A stretch of DNA of 64,000 nucleotides from JAPOXR01 sp965219635 (GTDB taxonomy: Bacteria > Pseudomonadota > Alphaproteobacteria > Rhodobacterales > Rhodobacteraceae): assembly GCA_965219635.1 (NCBI GenBank), contig OZ244783.1:3953204-4017203 (forward strand), given 5' to 3'. The notes under the pieces were generated by a model. That model had not been told where the DNA came from. It made no database searches and saw nothing but the letters and a program-made list of their open reading frames with translations. The position numbers and the translations under genes are program-made. Shown one piece after another: positions 1 to 8,552 of the stretch (positions are counted from its first letter, which is position 1; each line of letters begins with the position of its first letter).

Positions 1-68
1 TGGTTAAGCACCGTAGCGCCGATGGTACTGCGTCTTAAGGCGTGGGAGAGTAGGTCGCCGCCAGACCT
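1..68 (+). rRNA. rrf: 5S ribosomal RNA, 3' part
   Basis: The first bases match the 3' half of a proteobacterial 5S rRNA, including the CCGATGGTACTGCGTCTTAA segment and the terminal GGTCGCCGCCAGACCT. The 5' part lies outside the window. The mature end is placed at the closing AGACCT, about 60 bp before the initiator tRNA, which is the usual tail of an alphaproteobacterial rRNA operon. Confidence 0.9.
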
Positions 69-130
69 GACCAGCGCACATTTCCGTCTTCGACGATTGC
101 GGGCTTCTTGCCCGCCCATAACATTTCTGG

Positions 131-208
<78 letters not shown>

Positions 209-211
209 CCG

Positions 212-251
212 AACCCCTTGCATGCCCAGCGTTTTCGAGGGGTTTTCTTTT
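212..251 (+). terminator. rRNA operon terminator
   Basis: AACCCCT (212-218) pairs with AGGGGTT (238-244), followed by TTCTTTT. The position just after tRNA-fMet fits an intrinsic terminator for the rRNA operon. Confidence 0.75.
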
Positions 252-566
252 GCCTCCAAATTGCTTCCAAGGTGTGCCGTAGGCGGATCCATCACAACTG
301 CAGCGAATTCCCGCGCACCGTAAGCATGGCACTTTGGGCGACCGCCAGTTGGCTATAGCGCCGCGAGGAACTTGAGCCTGACCGAGGTTTCGGGAACACT
401 TCCGGATGAGGCAACGCGCGAAGGACGGCCCCATGTCGACGATTGTCTTGGGCCTTTCGCAATCCTTGAGGAAACTTTGCAGTAGCATTGGAATAAATCA
501 CCACAGCATTGGACGCTGGCAACCGCGTTTATTGGGAAACCGTCACAGGCTGTTCTTCATCACTCT
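252..566. other. no gene seen
   Basis: Sequence between the rRNA terminator and the 3' end of the Fic gene. I see no credible coding region, RNA or repeat. A stop-rich minus-strand frame is not family-like. Confidence 0.5.
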
Positions 567-1148
567 TCATTCCATCATCTTGTGAATGCAGCGTGACAAG
601 GGTTCGTTGTCGCCATGAAAACTTGCGATCATTGCTTGCATGAACTCGTTCGGGTCGATTTCTTCTTCGTCCATCGCAAAACCGGAAATGTTAAGCAGGA
701 TGTTGAGTAAGGTTAGCTGGCATCGACCATTTCCTTCGCGGAAGGGGTGAATGGCATAGATCTCGGCGATGTAATGCGCAGCGCGAGTTGCAAATTGCAA
801 TGCGTCAGCAAGCTCAGTCAAATGTCCTTCGGCGGCCAGTTGACCGAATATCTTGTTCATTTCTGCGTCAATGTACTCTGGATAACAGAACCAGTCTCCG
901 CCTTTTCCTGCCCGGATTTCGCGGGGCTGACCTGCCCAATCATATACGTCTTGGAAGAAGTGGTAGTGGATACGCTTGTAGTGATCATAGTCGAGATCCC
1001 CTTTTGGAAGGGGTTCTTCTGACCGCGCCAGAAACATCAGTTGTTCAAACTGGTCTAGCTGACCCTGATCTCGTAGTTCCGCCTTGTTTCGGAGAACTTG
1101 CGTGCCGGTGTAGCAGAGTGGATCCTCGGTCGCGTCGTAGCGGCTCAT
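567..1148 (-). CDS. Fic family protein, likely AMP-transferase toxin
   Basis: A 193-residue Fic/Doc-superfamily protein. The catalytic loop HPFREGNGR is complete at residues 134-142: His134 is the expected base, the Glu binds the metal and the GNGR binds phosphates. These enzymes move AMP (or another phosphate-containing group) from a nucleotide to a hydroxyl side chain of a target protein in the cytoplasm. No inhibitory (S/T)xxxE(G/N) helix is evident inside the protein. The start ATG overlaps the stop of the small upstream gene by 4 bp, indicating translational coupling, so control probably comes from that partner. The target cannot be inferred. Confidence 0.85.
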   Translation of the reverse strand: MSRYDATEDPLCYTGTQVLRNKAELRDQGQLDQFEQLMFLARSEEPLPKGDLDYDHYKRIHYHFFQDVYDWAGQPREIRAGKGGDWFCYPEYIDAEMNKIFGQLAAEGHLTELADALQFATRAAHYIAEIYAIHPFREGNGRCQLTLLNILLNISGFAMDEEEIDPNEFMQAMIASFHGDNEPLSRCIHKMME

Positions 1149-1363
1149 GATCCTCGCTTGGTCGCAAACGAGCCAGCGATTGCGCTACGCAATGCATCAC
1201 CTTTCAACCCGCGTTGTTCCATATGGGTGATCAAAGTGATGGACCGCTGGCTTAGAGCCATGCCTTCAACCAAAGCGAATTTGGTTGCTTTGCCCTTGCC
1301 AAGGGCCTTGGGCATGAACCGGCCGGTAGATGCATTTGATTGTATGGCCGCATTCTTACTCAT
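1145..1363 (-). CDS. small protein upstream of Fic, putative antitoxin
   Basis: A 72-residue, basic protein whose stop overlaps the fic start (ATGA). Position, size and coupling match the antitoxin of class I Fic modules such as VbhA/VbhT. The only candidate inhibitory segment, ALVEGMAL near residues 31-38, has EG, but Phe stands where Ser/Thr is expected in (S/T)xxxE(G/N). I do not recognise the family by sequence. The role as antitoxin is inferred from gene order. Confidence 0.6.
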   Translation of the reverse strand: MSKNAAIQSNASTGRFMPKALGKGKATKFALVEGMALSQRSITLITHMEQRGLKGDALRSAIAGSFATKRGS

Positions 1364-1566
1364 GCGTTGAGCCTACCATAATTTGGGGAACAAAGGCAAA
1401 AGGAACCGTTATCTCTTGGTACGATTGAATGCCTTCCCTTGTCACCACTTAGGCCATGTTTCCGACTCAACCGATCCCCAGGCACTGTCCCATGCGCAAA
1501 AAACCGGGCTTGGCACGGCGGTCGCAGCCCAAGGTTGCCTGTATGATGCTGGCAAGAAATTAAGGT

Positions 1567-1758
1567 GATGTGCCAATTCCGATGTACTTGAACGCGATTC
1601 CGGCGGCACATGAACGCGTTCTTGTCTGTTCTCCGGGTTGCGTGTTGTTTCCCGAGCAGTTCCGTTCAGTAGCGGGTGATTCTGTTCACTCTGGTCCAGT
1701 GCAATTTTCTGAGGAACACTGGACGAAACCGGTACGGTTCTTCTTTCCCAGCAGCTGA
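1567..1758 (+). repeat. dispersed repeat R1, plus-strand copy
   Basis: Its left part (CCGATGTACTTGAACGCGAT and following ~55 bp) recurs inverted at 19566-19632. Its right part (1684-1758) recurs inverted at 4021-4095. In one frame the right part encodes the same C-terminus in both copies, ending WTKPVRFFFP followed by Arg-Ser or Ser-Ser and a stop. The shared reading frame suggests decayed copies of one gene, perhaps from an insertion sequence. I do not recognise the protein. Confidence 0.6.
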
Positions 1759-1916
1759 TTTCAAGTAGACTATCCTCGCTGGCGGACCCTTGGCCCGGCG
1801 CGGTCAGGCAACAAGTACAACGGGTGTATCCGTGAGGGTTTCCGCTCCCTAGCGCTCTGCAATCCTTTTGAACATCCCACCACTGAGTCCCCCGACAATT
1901 AGGACCATCTATCCCG

Positions 1917-1976
1917 GCTGATTAGAAGTCGACGGCCCGCTGATTAGAAGTCGACGGCCCGCTGATTAGAAGTCTC
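1917..1976. repeat. 22-bp tandem repeat, 2.7 copies
   Basis: Two exact 22-bp units (1917-1938, 1939-1960) followed by a partial third unit, each beginning GCTGATTAGAAGTC. There are no spacers, so this is not a CRISPR array. It lies in non-coding, decayed sequence. Confidence 0.9.
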
Positions 1977-2560
1977 CATATCGTGCTCTGGAAGAAGCAG
2001 GGCAGCGACAACCTTGTGCCTTGGGTTAGCCTGGCGTTCTGCTGTCTCAGTGAGGACCGGCGGATACGTCCGGCCGCGCAGTCCGCCGATGTTCCGGGCC
2101 AGATCGACCATCCCGGCGCACCTTCTCGGCTCCAACGATGCGGGAGAGAGCCTAGTCGCCTATCGAGGTGGAGCAGAGCCCAGTGAGATCCAACACCTCC
2201 CGACCATGCCAATGCGCCTGCACATGCGTCACGGTCCGGTCGGCAGCGGTGGGGAACCCGGACCCGTCGATGGCCCTTACCTTCGTGAACTCATTGGCGA
2301 GCGGCGCCATGTGCCCGGATGCCGACCTCTCGCCATTGCTCTTTTGCCAGAATGTCCGTTTCCTAGGCCCGATACGAAGAGTTTCGTGTCCCGAGCAGGA
2401 ACGCCACATTCATCGCGTAATGCGATTCCGACAGGGCCTTCCTGACGACATCGGTGCCTGCCGACCGTTCAAGCTTATCAGCTTCGGCCTCTACGCCTCG
2501 CAGAAATTTGAATGTCCGTTTTTGAGGTTCCTCTCCATCGGAATCTGCTACGAGCACCCC
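1977..2560. other. decayed region, no gene recognised
   Basis: Several short frames on both strands overlap here, but none has a family signature, a convincing start or a continuous domain. It lies between the tandem repeat and the GNAT toxin gene and may be the remains of a mobile element. Confidence 0.4.
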
Positions 2561-3070
2561 TCATTTGAATAATTCTTCAATATCCGCCATTGGCCGGAAC
2601 AACTTCATCGGTTGGTCCGGAAACAGCAAAAAACTCTCTCGTTCATAAAAGCGCTTAGCGTTTTCGTCCTTGGCATCCACGATCACCGCAAATAATGCAA
2701 TTTCACTACGCACAGCCCGGTTGAGCGCATCCGCGAGAAGAAACCGGCCGTATCCCCTTCCTTGGTAGCGCCGGTCGATGGCAAGTCGACCCAGCAGAGT
2801 AGCCGGGATCAGTGGGTAACGCGGCAGCTTGCGGACGACGGTTTCTGGAAGATCCGGAAGCCGCACTGCTGTCGACGAAAGCGTATAGTACCCGGCGATG
2901 CCTCCGTCCGTCAGAGCGAGGACAAACGGTGCCGCAATTTTCCTTCTGGCGTCCTGTCCGGCTTGCGTCTGAAAGTAGCGATCGAGCGGTTCTACACCGC
3001 TTTCGAACCCTGATCGGTCATGTTGCGGGCCGAGAACCTCGACTCGTAGCGTATCATCTGCGCCGCTCAC
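2561..3070 (-). CDS. GNAT acetyltransferase toxin (TacT-like)
   Basis: A 169-residue GCN5-related N-acetyltransferase. The acetyl-CoA-binding motif RYQGRGYG lies at residues 101-108, preceded by the LGRLAIDR strand typical of toxin-type GNATs. Family members paired with DUF1778 proteins, such as TacT and AtaT, acetylate the amino group of charged tRNAs and block translation. The gene starts 3 bp after the stop of the DUF1778 gene, the standard antitoxin-then-toxin order. Length and motifs look intact, so it is probably active. tRNA specificity cannot be read from the sequence. Confidence 0.88.
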   Translation of the reverse strand: MSGADDTLRVEVLGPQHDRSGFESGVEPLDRYFQTQAGQDARRKIAAPFVLALTDGGIAGYYTLSSTAVRLPDLPETVVRKLPRYPLIPATLLGRLAIDRRYQGRGYGRFLLADALNRAVRSEIALFAVIVDAKDENAKRFYERESFLLFPDQPMKLFRPMADIEELFK

Positions 3071-3073
3071 CTG

Positions 3074-3376
3074 TCATACACCTGATCTCTCTCGATAGCT
3101 GCGAAAAGTGTCTTGCAGTCGTTCGTTGACCGGCCACGGTTCGGTCAAAGCCTGAACGAAGGCCTGACTGTCGCGCACTGAAAGCTCCAGATGTTGATGT
3201 TCCTCGATTGCGCGCCGCGCCGCATCCTGCAGGCTCGTCACAACGAAGTCTGTCACGGTGCGCCCCTGCACGGCAGCGGCATGTTCGATCAGACGTTTTT
3301 GATCAGCGGTCACGCGTGTCTCGAGGCGCTCCCCCCGGACTCGGCCAGTCGTCGACTTCTTTGCTGCTTCAGCCAT
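3074..3376 (-). CDS. DUF1778 ribbon-helix-helix antitoxin (TacA-like)
   Basis: A 100-residue protein. The segment ETRVTADQKRLIEHAAAVQG (about residues 19-38) is the DUF1778 ribbon-helix-helix DNA-binding region. The C-terminal ~30 residues would wrap the toxin. It precedes the GNAT toxin in an operon with a 3-bp gap. In the family this antitoxin binds the operon promoter and neutralises the acetyltransferase by direct contact. Confidence 0.88.
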   Translation of the reverse strand: MAEAAKKSTTGRVRGERLETRVTADQKRLIEHAAAVQGRTVTDFVVTSLQDAARRAIEEHQHLELSVRDSQAFVQALTEPWPVNERLQDTFRSYRERSGV

Positions 3377-4470
3377 GTTTCAAACTCTAATCTTTATGGG
3401 AAAAGTACGGCCAATGGCCGGGAAAGTAAATGTCCAGTCCCGCCGACCGCCGACGCGCTTGACGGCCGCAGAATGGGTGCGGCTGCAACGCGTTGAGAAA
3501 AATGACCAAGGGTTCGATCACCGTCACCTACGGGCAAGAAGGGTGTCTCTACGCACTGTAGAGATATTGGATTGGGTAAAGCCTTCGCGCCGGCCGGCAC
3601 CGTCGCTGCCACTACATCCACTTCGAGCGAGGAATTCCTCCGGCATCGCTTTCTGGGAGTTTGAGTGCGGGTTTTCCGTGACGGGATGAGGATCGGAGGA
3701 AAGGCTTCCGGCAACAGTCATGGAGAATATCCCGATGGCTGGGGAGCATAGTGCGGCCCGTAAGGGCGGCATGCGCACGAACCCTGACAACGAAATCACC
3801 GGCAAGAAAATCGCCGGGTAAGAGAGAGCGTTTGCCCTGGATCCAGCCTCGGGAGACGGGGGTGGTGAAGACGCTGTCCGTCATGCCGACCATGCCGGTT
3901 TCTGGCCGGACGTCTTGCGCCAGGATTTCCGTGCCATGGTCCGTGCGGCTTGGCAGGCCAGCAATGCAAACAGGTGCCGCTGGACCAAGAATTCGCCAGT
4001 TCCTGTTAGTCTACCTGGAATTAACTTCTGGGAAAGAAGAACCGTACCGGTTTCGTCCAGAGCTCTTTGGAAACCTGTACTGGATCAAAGTGAACAATTT
4101 CGCCCGTTGCTGTACGACCCTGGCTGGGAAACACCACGGCGAAACCAAACAAGGCCGCTGCATCCTTGGTAGTACGTCGGCTCCCCGCTGAATTCCGCTG
4201 GTTCCGCTTGATCCGTCCAGCCTCACAGTGTTCAACAGACTCAAACAGGAGACGCCTGAAACGCCTTTGGGAAAAGGTGGCAGCCGGAGAGGAATTGTGC
4301 GGCATCGCGAAGCGCTCCAATGGGTTCAGCGACGAAGGCAACAGCCCAAAATCGCAGACAGACTGGTAGGCACCAGGACTCAGGTCTCAATCAACTTGAG
4401 CAAGTTCTGCCGATTCAGCATCCTTTCTCATGCATGCGATCAATGCTCTTCATGTCGTCAACGAGAGCAG
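3377..4470. other. about 1.1 kb without a recognisable gene
   Basis: Upstream of the DUF1778 gene and downstream of the RES toxin gene. It contains the inverted R1 repeat at 4021-4095; otherwise only short, unconvincing frames are present. Decayed mobile DNA is the likeliest content. Confidence 0.45.
4021..4095 (-). repeat. dispersed repeat R1, minus-strand copy
   Basis: Inverted, imperfect copy of 1684-1758. It shares the 20-bp core CTGGACGAAACCGGTACGGT and the encoded WTKPVRFFFP ending before a TAA stop. About 2.3 kb, including the whole GNAT/DUF1778 module, lies between the two inverted copies. Confidence 0.65.
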
Positions 4471-5160
4471 TCAAAGCCCCACAACCGTGAATTCGGGGCC
4501 GCCAGACCAGACCAACTTCCAACTTGCGCCAGGGCGGACATTCTGGACGATCCCTGGATCGAAGGCGACAAAACACCGCCCGCCCGAATGTCGCACGGAC
4601 GGGTAGATTAGCCCGCGATTACCCTCCGCCCTCAGGTAAGCAGCGAGGCGCTGTCCAGCCGGGTAGACGTGCTCGGGATCCGGATCGAGTGCTGGATGTG
4701 ACTGCCCGCGCAGGTCCGGAAATTCGCCGATGAAATCTGCAAGAAATTCCACGTAGCGCGCCTCGTCCTCGTAGCGTCCGATAAAGCCCAGTTCGCGGGT
4801 TCGATGAAATCCCACCTCCTGCAGGCTCGTCAGTATATCCCAGGCGCAATACCACGCGCCCCGATCACCGCCATTGAACCGGTTCCCTGTGGGCCGTGTA
4901 TAGGCGAACGCCGCGTTGATGTGGCTCTGACCGTAAAGTTTGAGATCATGCGTCCTGCGGACAAAGGCCAGTTCACGCCGGTCAAGCGCGGGACTGCCCT
5001 CGCGCTCCGCAGTCAAACGTGCGCTGGTCTCTCCTTCGAGTTCCACGAGCACCGCCGCCTCGTCGTCGCTGTCGACCAGGCCCCACATGACCGGAGGTTT
5101 GTGGTTGGTTTCGGGGATCAGCCGGACAAGTGCGCGATCATTGACCTGTGTGGTCCTCAA
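4471..5160 (-). CDS. RES-domain toxin (NAD-degrading type)
   Basis: A 229-residue RES protein. The NRFNGGDRGAWYCA segment holds the family Arg and surrounding pocket, LQEVGFHR supplies the Glu, and YPSVRHSGG the Ser. RES toxins such as MbcT and Res degrade NAD+. The chosen start is TTG at 5160-5158, which overlaps the antitoxin stop by 4 bp. A longer frame reaching 5286 only reads through antitoxin coding sequence in another frame and has no family similarity there. The pair is a RES-Xre toxin-antitoxin operon. Confidence 0.85.
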   Translation of the reverse strand: MRTTQVNDRALVRLIPETNHKPPVMWGLVDSDDEAAVLVELEGETSARLTAEREGSPALDRRELAFVRRTHDLKLYGQSHINAAFAYTRPTGNRFNGGDRGAWYCAWDILTSLQEVGFHRTRELGFIGRYEDEARYVEFLADFIGEFPDLRGQSHPALDPDPEHVYPAGQRLAAYLRAEGNRGLIYPSVRHSGGRCFVAFDPGIVQNVRPGASWKLVWSGGPEFTVVGL

Positions 5161-5546
5161 ACCCCGCCCCTGAGCGCATCCAGGTAACCGCGCACTCGCA
5201 GGATCTTGGGCAGTCCGCCGGCGATCATCTTGTCCAAGGGGCGCGCGCCATCGAATTCGGGGCCTTGGTTCGACAACTTCACCCATTCCCGGGAGATCGG
5301 CTCGTTGAAGTAAAGTTCAAGCGACTTGAAGAGTCCAATCAGCGCGCTCAACCGTAGCATCTGGTCCCGCGTCAGGTCACCCGCAAAACCGGGCTTCTTC
5401 GCCCGCTTCCAGGTTGATTCCGACATGTCCGCAAGCTCTGCTGCTTCACGTTGGGTTAACGACCAGGCCTCAGCAATACGCGCGAATGCCTTGAGGCCGA
5501 CCACCTGTCTGTCCAATCCGGGACGTTCAAGAGCGAGTTCTTTCAT
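5157..5546 (-). CDS. Xre/MbcA/ParS-type antitoxin (DUF2384)
   Basis: A 129-residue protein with an N-terminal helix-turn-helix region (AWSLTQREAAELADMSESTW) and a C-terminal DUF2384 toxin-binding half ending near LPKILRVRGYLDALRG. It is the usual first gene of RES-Xre operons. The ATG at 5546 is preferred because a G-rich ribosome-binding site precedes it; a TTG 30 bp upstream is possible. It should bind both the RES active site and the operon promoter. Confidence 0.85.
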   Translation of the reverse strand: MKELALERPGLDRQVVGLKAFARIAEAWSLTQREAAELADMSESTWKRAKKPGFAGDLTRDQMLRLSALIGLFKSLELYFNEPISREWVKLSNQGPEFDGARPLDKMIAGGLPKILRVRGYLDALRGGV

Positions 5547-5583
5547 TTGGCGCCCCCCAGCGAACCTGTTTACCAATATAGGC

Positions 5584-5611
5584 CATATGATACATTATGC
5601 AAGGTCATATG
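5584..5611. promoter_or_regulatory. candidate operator of the RES-Xre operon
   Basis: A perfect 7-bp inverted repeat, CATATGA (5584-5590) and TCATATG (5605-5611), 14 bp apart and about 40 bp upstream of the antitoxin start. The position fits autoregulation by the Xre antitoxin; binding is inferred. Confidence 0.5.
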
Positions 5612-5817
5612 AACCTAGTGTGGCTGGTTTCAGTGCTGGAAGCAGGACCGGATTCCCGTGGCGGGTCTGGAGGTCGGAGTAAGTGCTTTCGTCCGACCGG
5701 TTGGAGAACTATCTTTCAAGAACAGAAGAGTATGCCCATCGTCTCTCAACTTCCAAGGGTCTTGGATGTTGAAGCAGCGCTTGCGTATCAGGATTCCAAA
5801 GCAATCTGACATTCCTC

Positions 5818-6320
5818 AAAAACGAGACGCGCGGAGGCAAAAGCTGCCACAGCCAAGGAAGTCTTGGTGCCGGTGCGCTTGTCCGAGGCGGATGCCGAAA
5901 TCATTGATCGCAATGCCAGCCTGCGAGGCACAGTGGCATATGGACGAAGAGCGCTGAACCTTGCGGGAATTGCCAGAGCGTACATCGGTCCCGGCAACCG
6001 GGTGGATCTGGAACCGCCGCCGCGCAGCCCAATGCGCGAACCACCGCCTTTCGGCGGAGCGGGCCGGGAAGTCCATGATGGTCGGAACCAATGTGGTTTC
6101 CGAACCGATACGCCAATTGCCCAACCTGGATGTGAGAGACTGGAGTTCCTCTTGGGGTCTCGACGACATTTCCTTCTCCGCTGTCGGCGAAGCCGAGTTG
6201 CGCTATGGCATTTCCAATCTGGCGCAGGGTCCGTCGACCGCATTCTTCCCCTCGACAGCAAACTGGTGCGGGCTTCTCAGACGGTAGCCGGAACCGATCT
6301 TGCCGAGAAGGCGTCAACTG
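5818..6320 (+). pseudogene. decayed antitoxin / PIN toxin (FitB/VapC-like) pair
   Basis: From 5818 one frame gives an antitoxin-like stretch (VPVRLSEADAEIIDRNASLR). From 6075 another frame gives a PIN-domain start, GTNVVSEPIRQ and AELRYGISNLA, which matches FitB/VapC proteins (DTNVVSE and xELRxGI) except that the first catalytic Asp is Gly. A frameshift then leads to DRILPLDSKLVRA, the typical later PIN segment. Both genes are broken by frameshifts and deletions, so this is a dead toxin-antitoxin module. Confidence 0.6.
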
Positions 6321-7209
6321 TTGTTCGCGCCTCTTGTTCGATCAGTTCAATCAGTGCCTCTGCCAAACGTGGAACGCGCCAATGGCGCGGGCGCATCAGG
6401 AATATCTCGAAGTCCAGATTCAGTTCGAATGGGCGCTGGACCAGGTTCCGGCCGGCATAGCCGTTTGCCGTGATCACATCCACGATTGCGATGCCCACGC
6501 CCCTGGCGGCAAGGTCGCAGGCCATATAGGTGCTGAAAGTCTCCACACGCCGTTGGGTCCGCACCCTTTCGCGGTCAAGCGCGGCATCGACCGTCAGCCG
6601 CCATTGGTCAAAATTGGACAGCGAAATAAGTGTCTCGCCCCGCAGATGGGAAGGCTTGATGACTGCTTCGCTCGCGAGAGGGTGGACCTCTGGCAGCACA
6701 CAAACAAGCGGCACATCCATCAACAGCGTTCTCGTCACCCCGGTGTCGTCCCCGCTCATGAGGCCTATGCCGAAATCCACCCTTCCGGCGGCAACCCATT
6801 CCATGATCCAGCGCGAACTTCGTACCGGGAGCGACATCGAGACGTTGCCGTGTTCTTCGAGAAAGCGGGCTATGATGTCCGGGAGCCAACTGTGAGCGAT
6901 CATGGGCATGGCAGCGAGAAGGATTTCGCCCTGGCGGTGATTGCTGAGATCGTCCGCAAAGCGGGTCAGGCGGTCAAGTCCGAGATAGGTTCGCTCAACC
7001 TGGTCATGGAACGCCCGCGCCTCGGCAGTAGGCACCAGCCGGTTTCCGGTACGCTCAAACAGGGAAAGGCCAAGGTCTGCCTCAAGGTGCCTGATGTGCT
7101 TGCTGACTGAGGGTTGGCTGACATTCATGTGCTCGGCCGCCGCCGTCACACTGCCCGACTCCATGACAGCCTTGAATGTCTCTACCTGGCGGATGCTGAG
7201 TGCGCGCAT
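6277..7209 (-). CDS. LysR-family transcriptional regulator
   Basis: A 310-residue LysR regulator. The N-terminal helix-turn-helix covers about residues 5-62 (VTAAAEHMNVSQPSVSKHIR, FERTGNRLVPT), followed by a periplasmic-binding-like effector domain. It is divergent from the M24 enzyme gene, with 117 bp between starts and a dyad in the gap. By LysR custom it would activate the M24-TRAP-isomerase operon in response to the transported compound and repress itself. Its 3' end overlaps the decayed PIN toxin by about 40 bp. Confidence 0.9.
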   Translation of the reverse strand: MRALSIRQVETFKAVMESGSVTAAAEHMNVSQPSVSKHIRHLEADLGLSLFERTGNRLVPTAEARAFHDQVERTYLGLDRLTRFADDLSNHRQGEILLAAMPMIAHSWLPDIIARFLEEHGNVSMSLPVRSSRWIMEWVAAGRVDFGIGLMSGDDTGVTRTLLMDVPLVCVLPEVHPLASEAVIKPSHLRGETLISLSNFDQWRLTVDAALDRERVRTQRRVETFSTYMACDLAARGVGIAIVDVITANGYAGRNLVQRPFELNLDFEIFLMRPRHWRVPRLAEALIELIEQEARTTVDAFSARSVPATV

Positions 7210-7235
7210 TTCATTGCCTCTGGTTTACCATAACT

Positions 7236-7259
7236 ATTTTTTCGTCCAGATGAAAAAAT
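7236..7259. promoter_or_regulatory. candidate LysR operator
   Basis: A perfect 8-bp inverted repeat, ATTTTTTC (7236-7243) and GAAAAAAT (7252-7259), separated by 8 bp in the divergent gap between the LysR and M24 genes. LysR regulators bind such T/A-rich dyads. Assignment is by position. Confidence 0.5.
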
Positions 7260-7326
7260 CGGAATTGGATTTATTGGTGGCTTTTGACGTACGGTCAAGC
7301 ACTCGTAGCGGCAGGGCCATGAAGAC

Positions 7327-8517
7327 ATGGACACTCTTGTGAGTGCTCTGGATCGGAAGAGCGCCAGTTTTGGAAATACGCTTCTGCCATTTGACGCCAG
7401 CGTTTACCGGCATAGGCTGGAGTTGGTGCAGGCTGAGCTGAAGCGCCGGAACCTGTCGGGCGGCCTCTTGTTCGATCCGGAGAACATGTTCTGGCTTACC
7501 GGCTACCAGACAATCGGCTACTTTACGCCCCAAGCCATGTATATCGGTCTTTCAGACCGGCCCGAAATCATCTCCCGGATGGTCAACCGGGATCTGGCTT
7601 TGGCCCATCCGACGATCGGGGGATTTGAGCCGGTCACTGATACGGCCGACCATATCGATGTGCTTGCGGCATTCCTGAATGACAAACCCGGCGCGGAAAT
7701 CGGCATAGAGCTCCGCTCAAGGCATTTTTCGGTAGAGGACTACCTCAGACTTTCGGATCGCATTGCAGTGGCGCTGACAGACTGGTCAGGCGTGATCGAA
7801 GCCCACCGGCCCGCAAAGAGCGCGGAGGAAATCTCCCGTATGCAGCATGCCGCCCGTTGTGCGGAGGCAGGTCTTCAGGCTGCAATCGAAGCGGTTGCGC
7901 CAGGTAAGACAGAAAACGACATCGCCGCTGCCATGTTCCAGGCCAATATTGCAGCAGGCAGCGAATACCTTGGCCACCCGCCGCTTGTTGTGGCTGGCCA
8001 GACCACGGCTCTTTGCTTTGCCATGTGGCGTAGACGGAAGATCAATGCCGGTGATGTGGTTCTCCTTGAGGCAGCGGGCTGTATCGACCGCTACCACGCT
8101 ATGCTCTCCAGGCCGGTCGTGGTTGGCGAGCCCAAGGCGGAGCATGTTGAAGTGGCGGCGGTCCTGCAAGGTGTGCTGGAGGCCACCATTGACGCAATCA
8201 GGCCTGGGCTGACGTCGGGGGAAGTCGATCAGTCCTGCCGGAAAGTGGTCGAAAATCGCGGGTTTGGCGAGTATTTCCGTCACCGCTCAGCCTATGGCAT
8301 CGGCATCGGCTTTCCGCCGAACTGGTCAGAAGGCCACATCTACGCCATCCGGCCTGATGATCCGCTGGTGCTTGAACCTGGCATGACCTTCCACGTCATA
8401 CCCACTTTGTTTCTTGACGATTTCGGAATGTGCTTCAGCGACAGCGTCCGTGTCACGGAAACCGGCTGTGAGCTTCTTACCGATTTTCCGCGCCAACTGT
8501 TCGTAGCGGACGGTTGA
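7327..8517 (+). CDS. M24-family hydrolase, creatinase/ectoine-hydrolase type
   Basis: A 396-residue pita-bread-fold protein with an N-terminal creatinase domain (about 1-165) and a C-terminal M24 domain. The metal ligands of true aminopeptidases are missing: the Asp motif reads LLEAAGCIDRYHAMLSRP, and the late Glu sites read TFHVIP and FSDSVRVTE. HRSAYGIGIGFPPNW resembles ectoine hydrolase (DoeA) and creatinase, which work without metal and cut cyclic amidine or C-N bonds. It is the first gene of an operon with a TRAP transporter and an isomerase-like enzyme. The substrate is unknown; DoeA itself is a possibility, but no other ectoine genes are nearby. Confidence 0.75.
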   Translation: MDTLVSALDRKSASFGNTLLPFDASVYRHRLELVQAELKRRNLSGGLLFDPENMFWLTGYQTIGYFTPQAMYIGLSDRPEIISRMVNRDLALAHPTIGGFEPVTDTADHIDVLAAFLNDKPGAEIGIELRSRHFSVEDYLRLSDRIAVALTDWSGVIEAHRPAKSAEEISRMQHAARCAEAGLQAAIEAVAPGKTENDIAAAMFQANIAAGSEYLGHPPLVVAGQTTALCFAMWRRRKINAGDVVLLEAAGCIDRYHAMLSRPVVVGEPKAEHVEVAAVLQGVLEATIDAIRPGLTSGEVDQSCRKVVENRGFGEYFRHRSAYGIGIGFPPNWSEGHIYAIRPDDPLVLEPGMTFHVIPTLFLDDFGMCFSDSVRVTETGCELLTDFPRQLFVADG

Positions 8518-8552
8518 GCCCCATTCACGCAGTTCAGAAAGGAAATGGATCC

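Noticed and set aside
1917..1976. CRISPR array
   Set aside because: The 22-bp units are directly adjacent with no spacers and there are fewer than three; no cas genes nearby.
5161..5286. Longer N-terminus for the RES toxin
   Set aside because: The added residues lie fully within the antitoxin gene in another frame and do not resemble RES proteins; the TTG at 5160 gives the usual coupled start.
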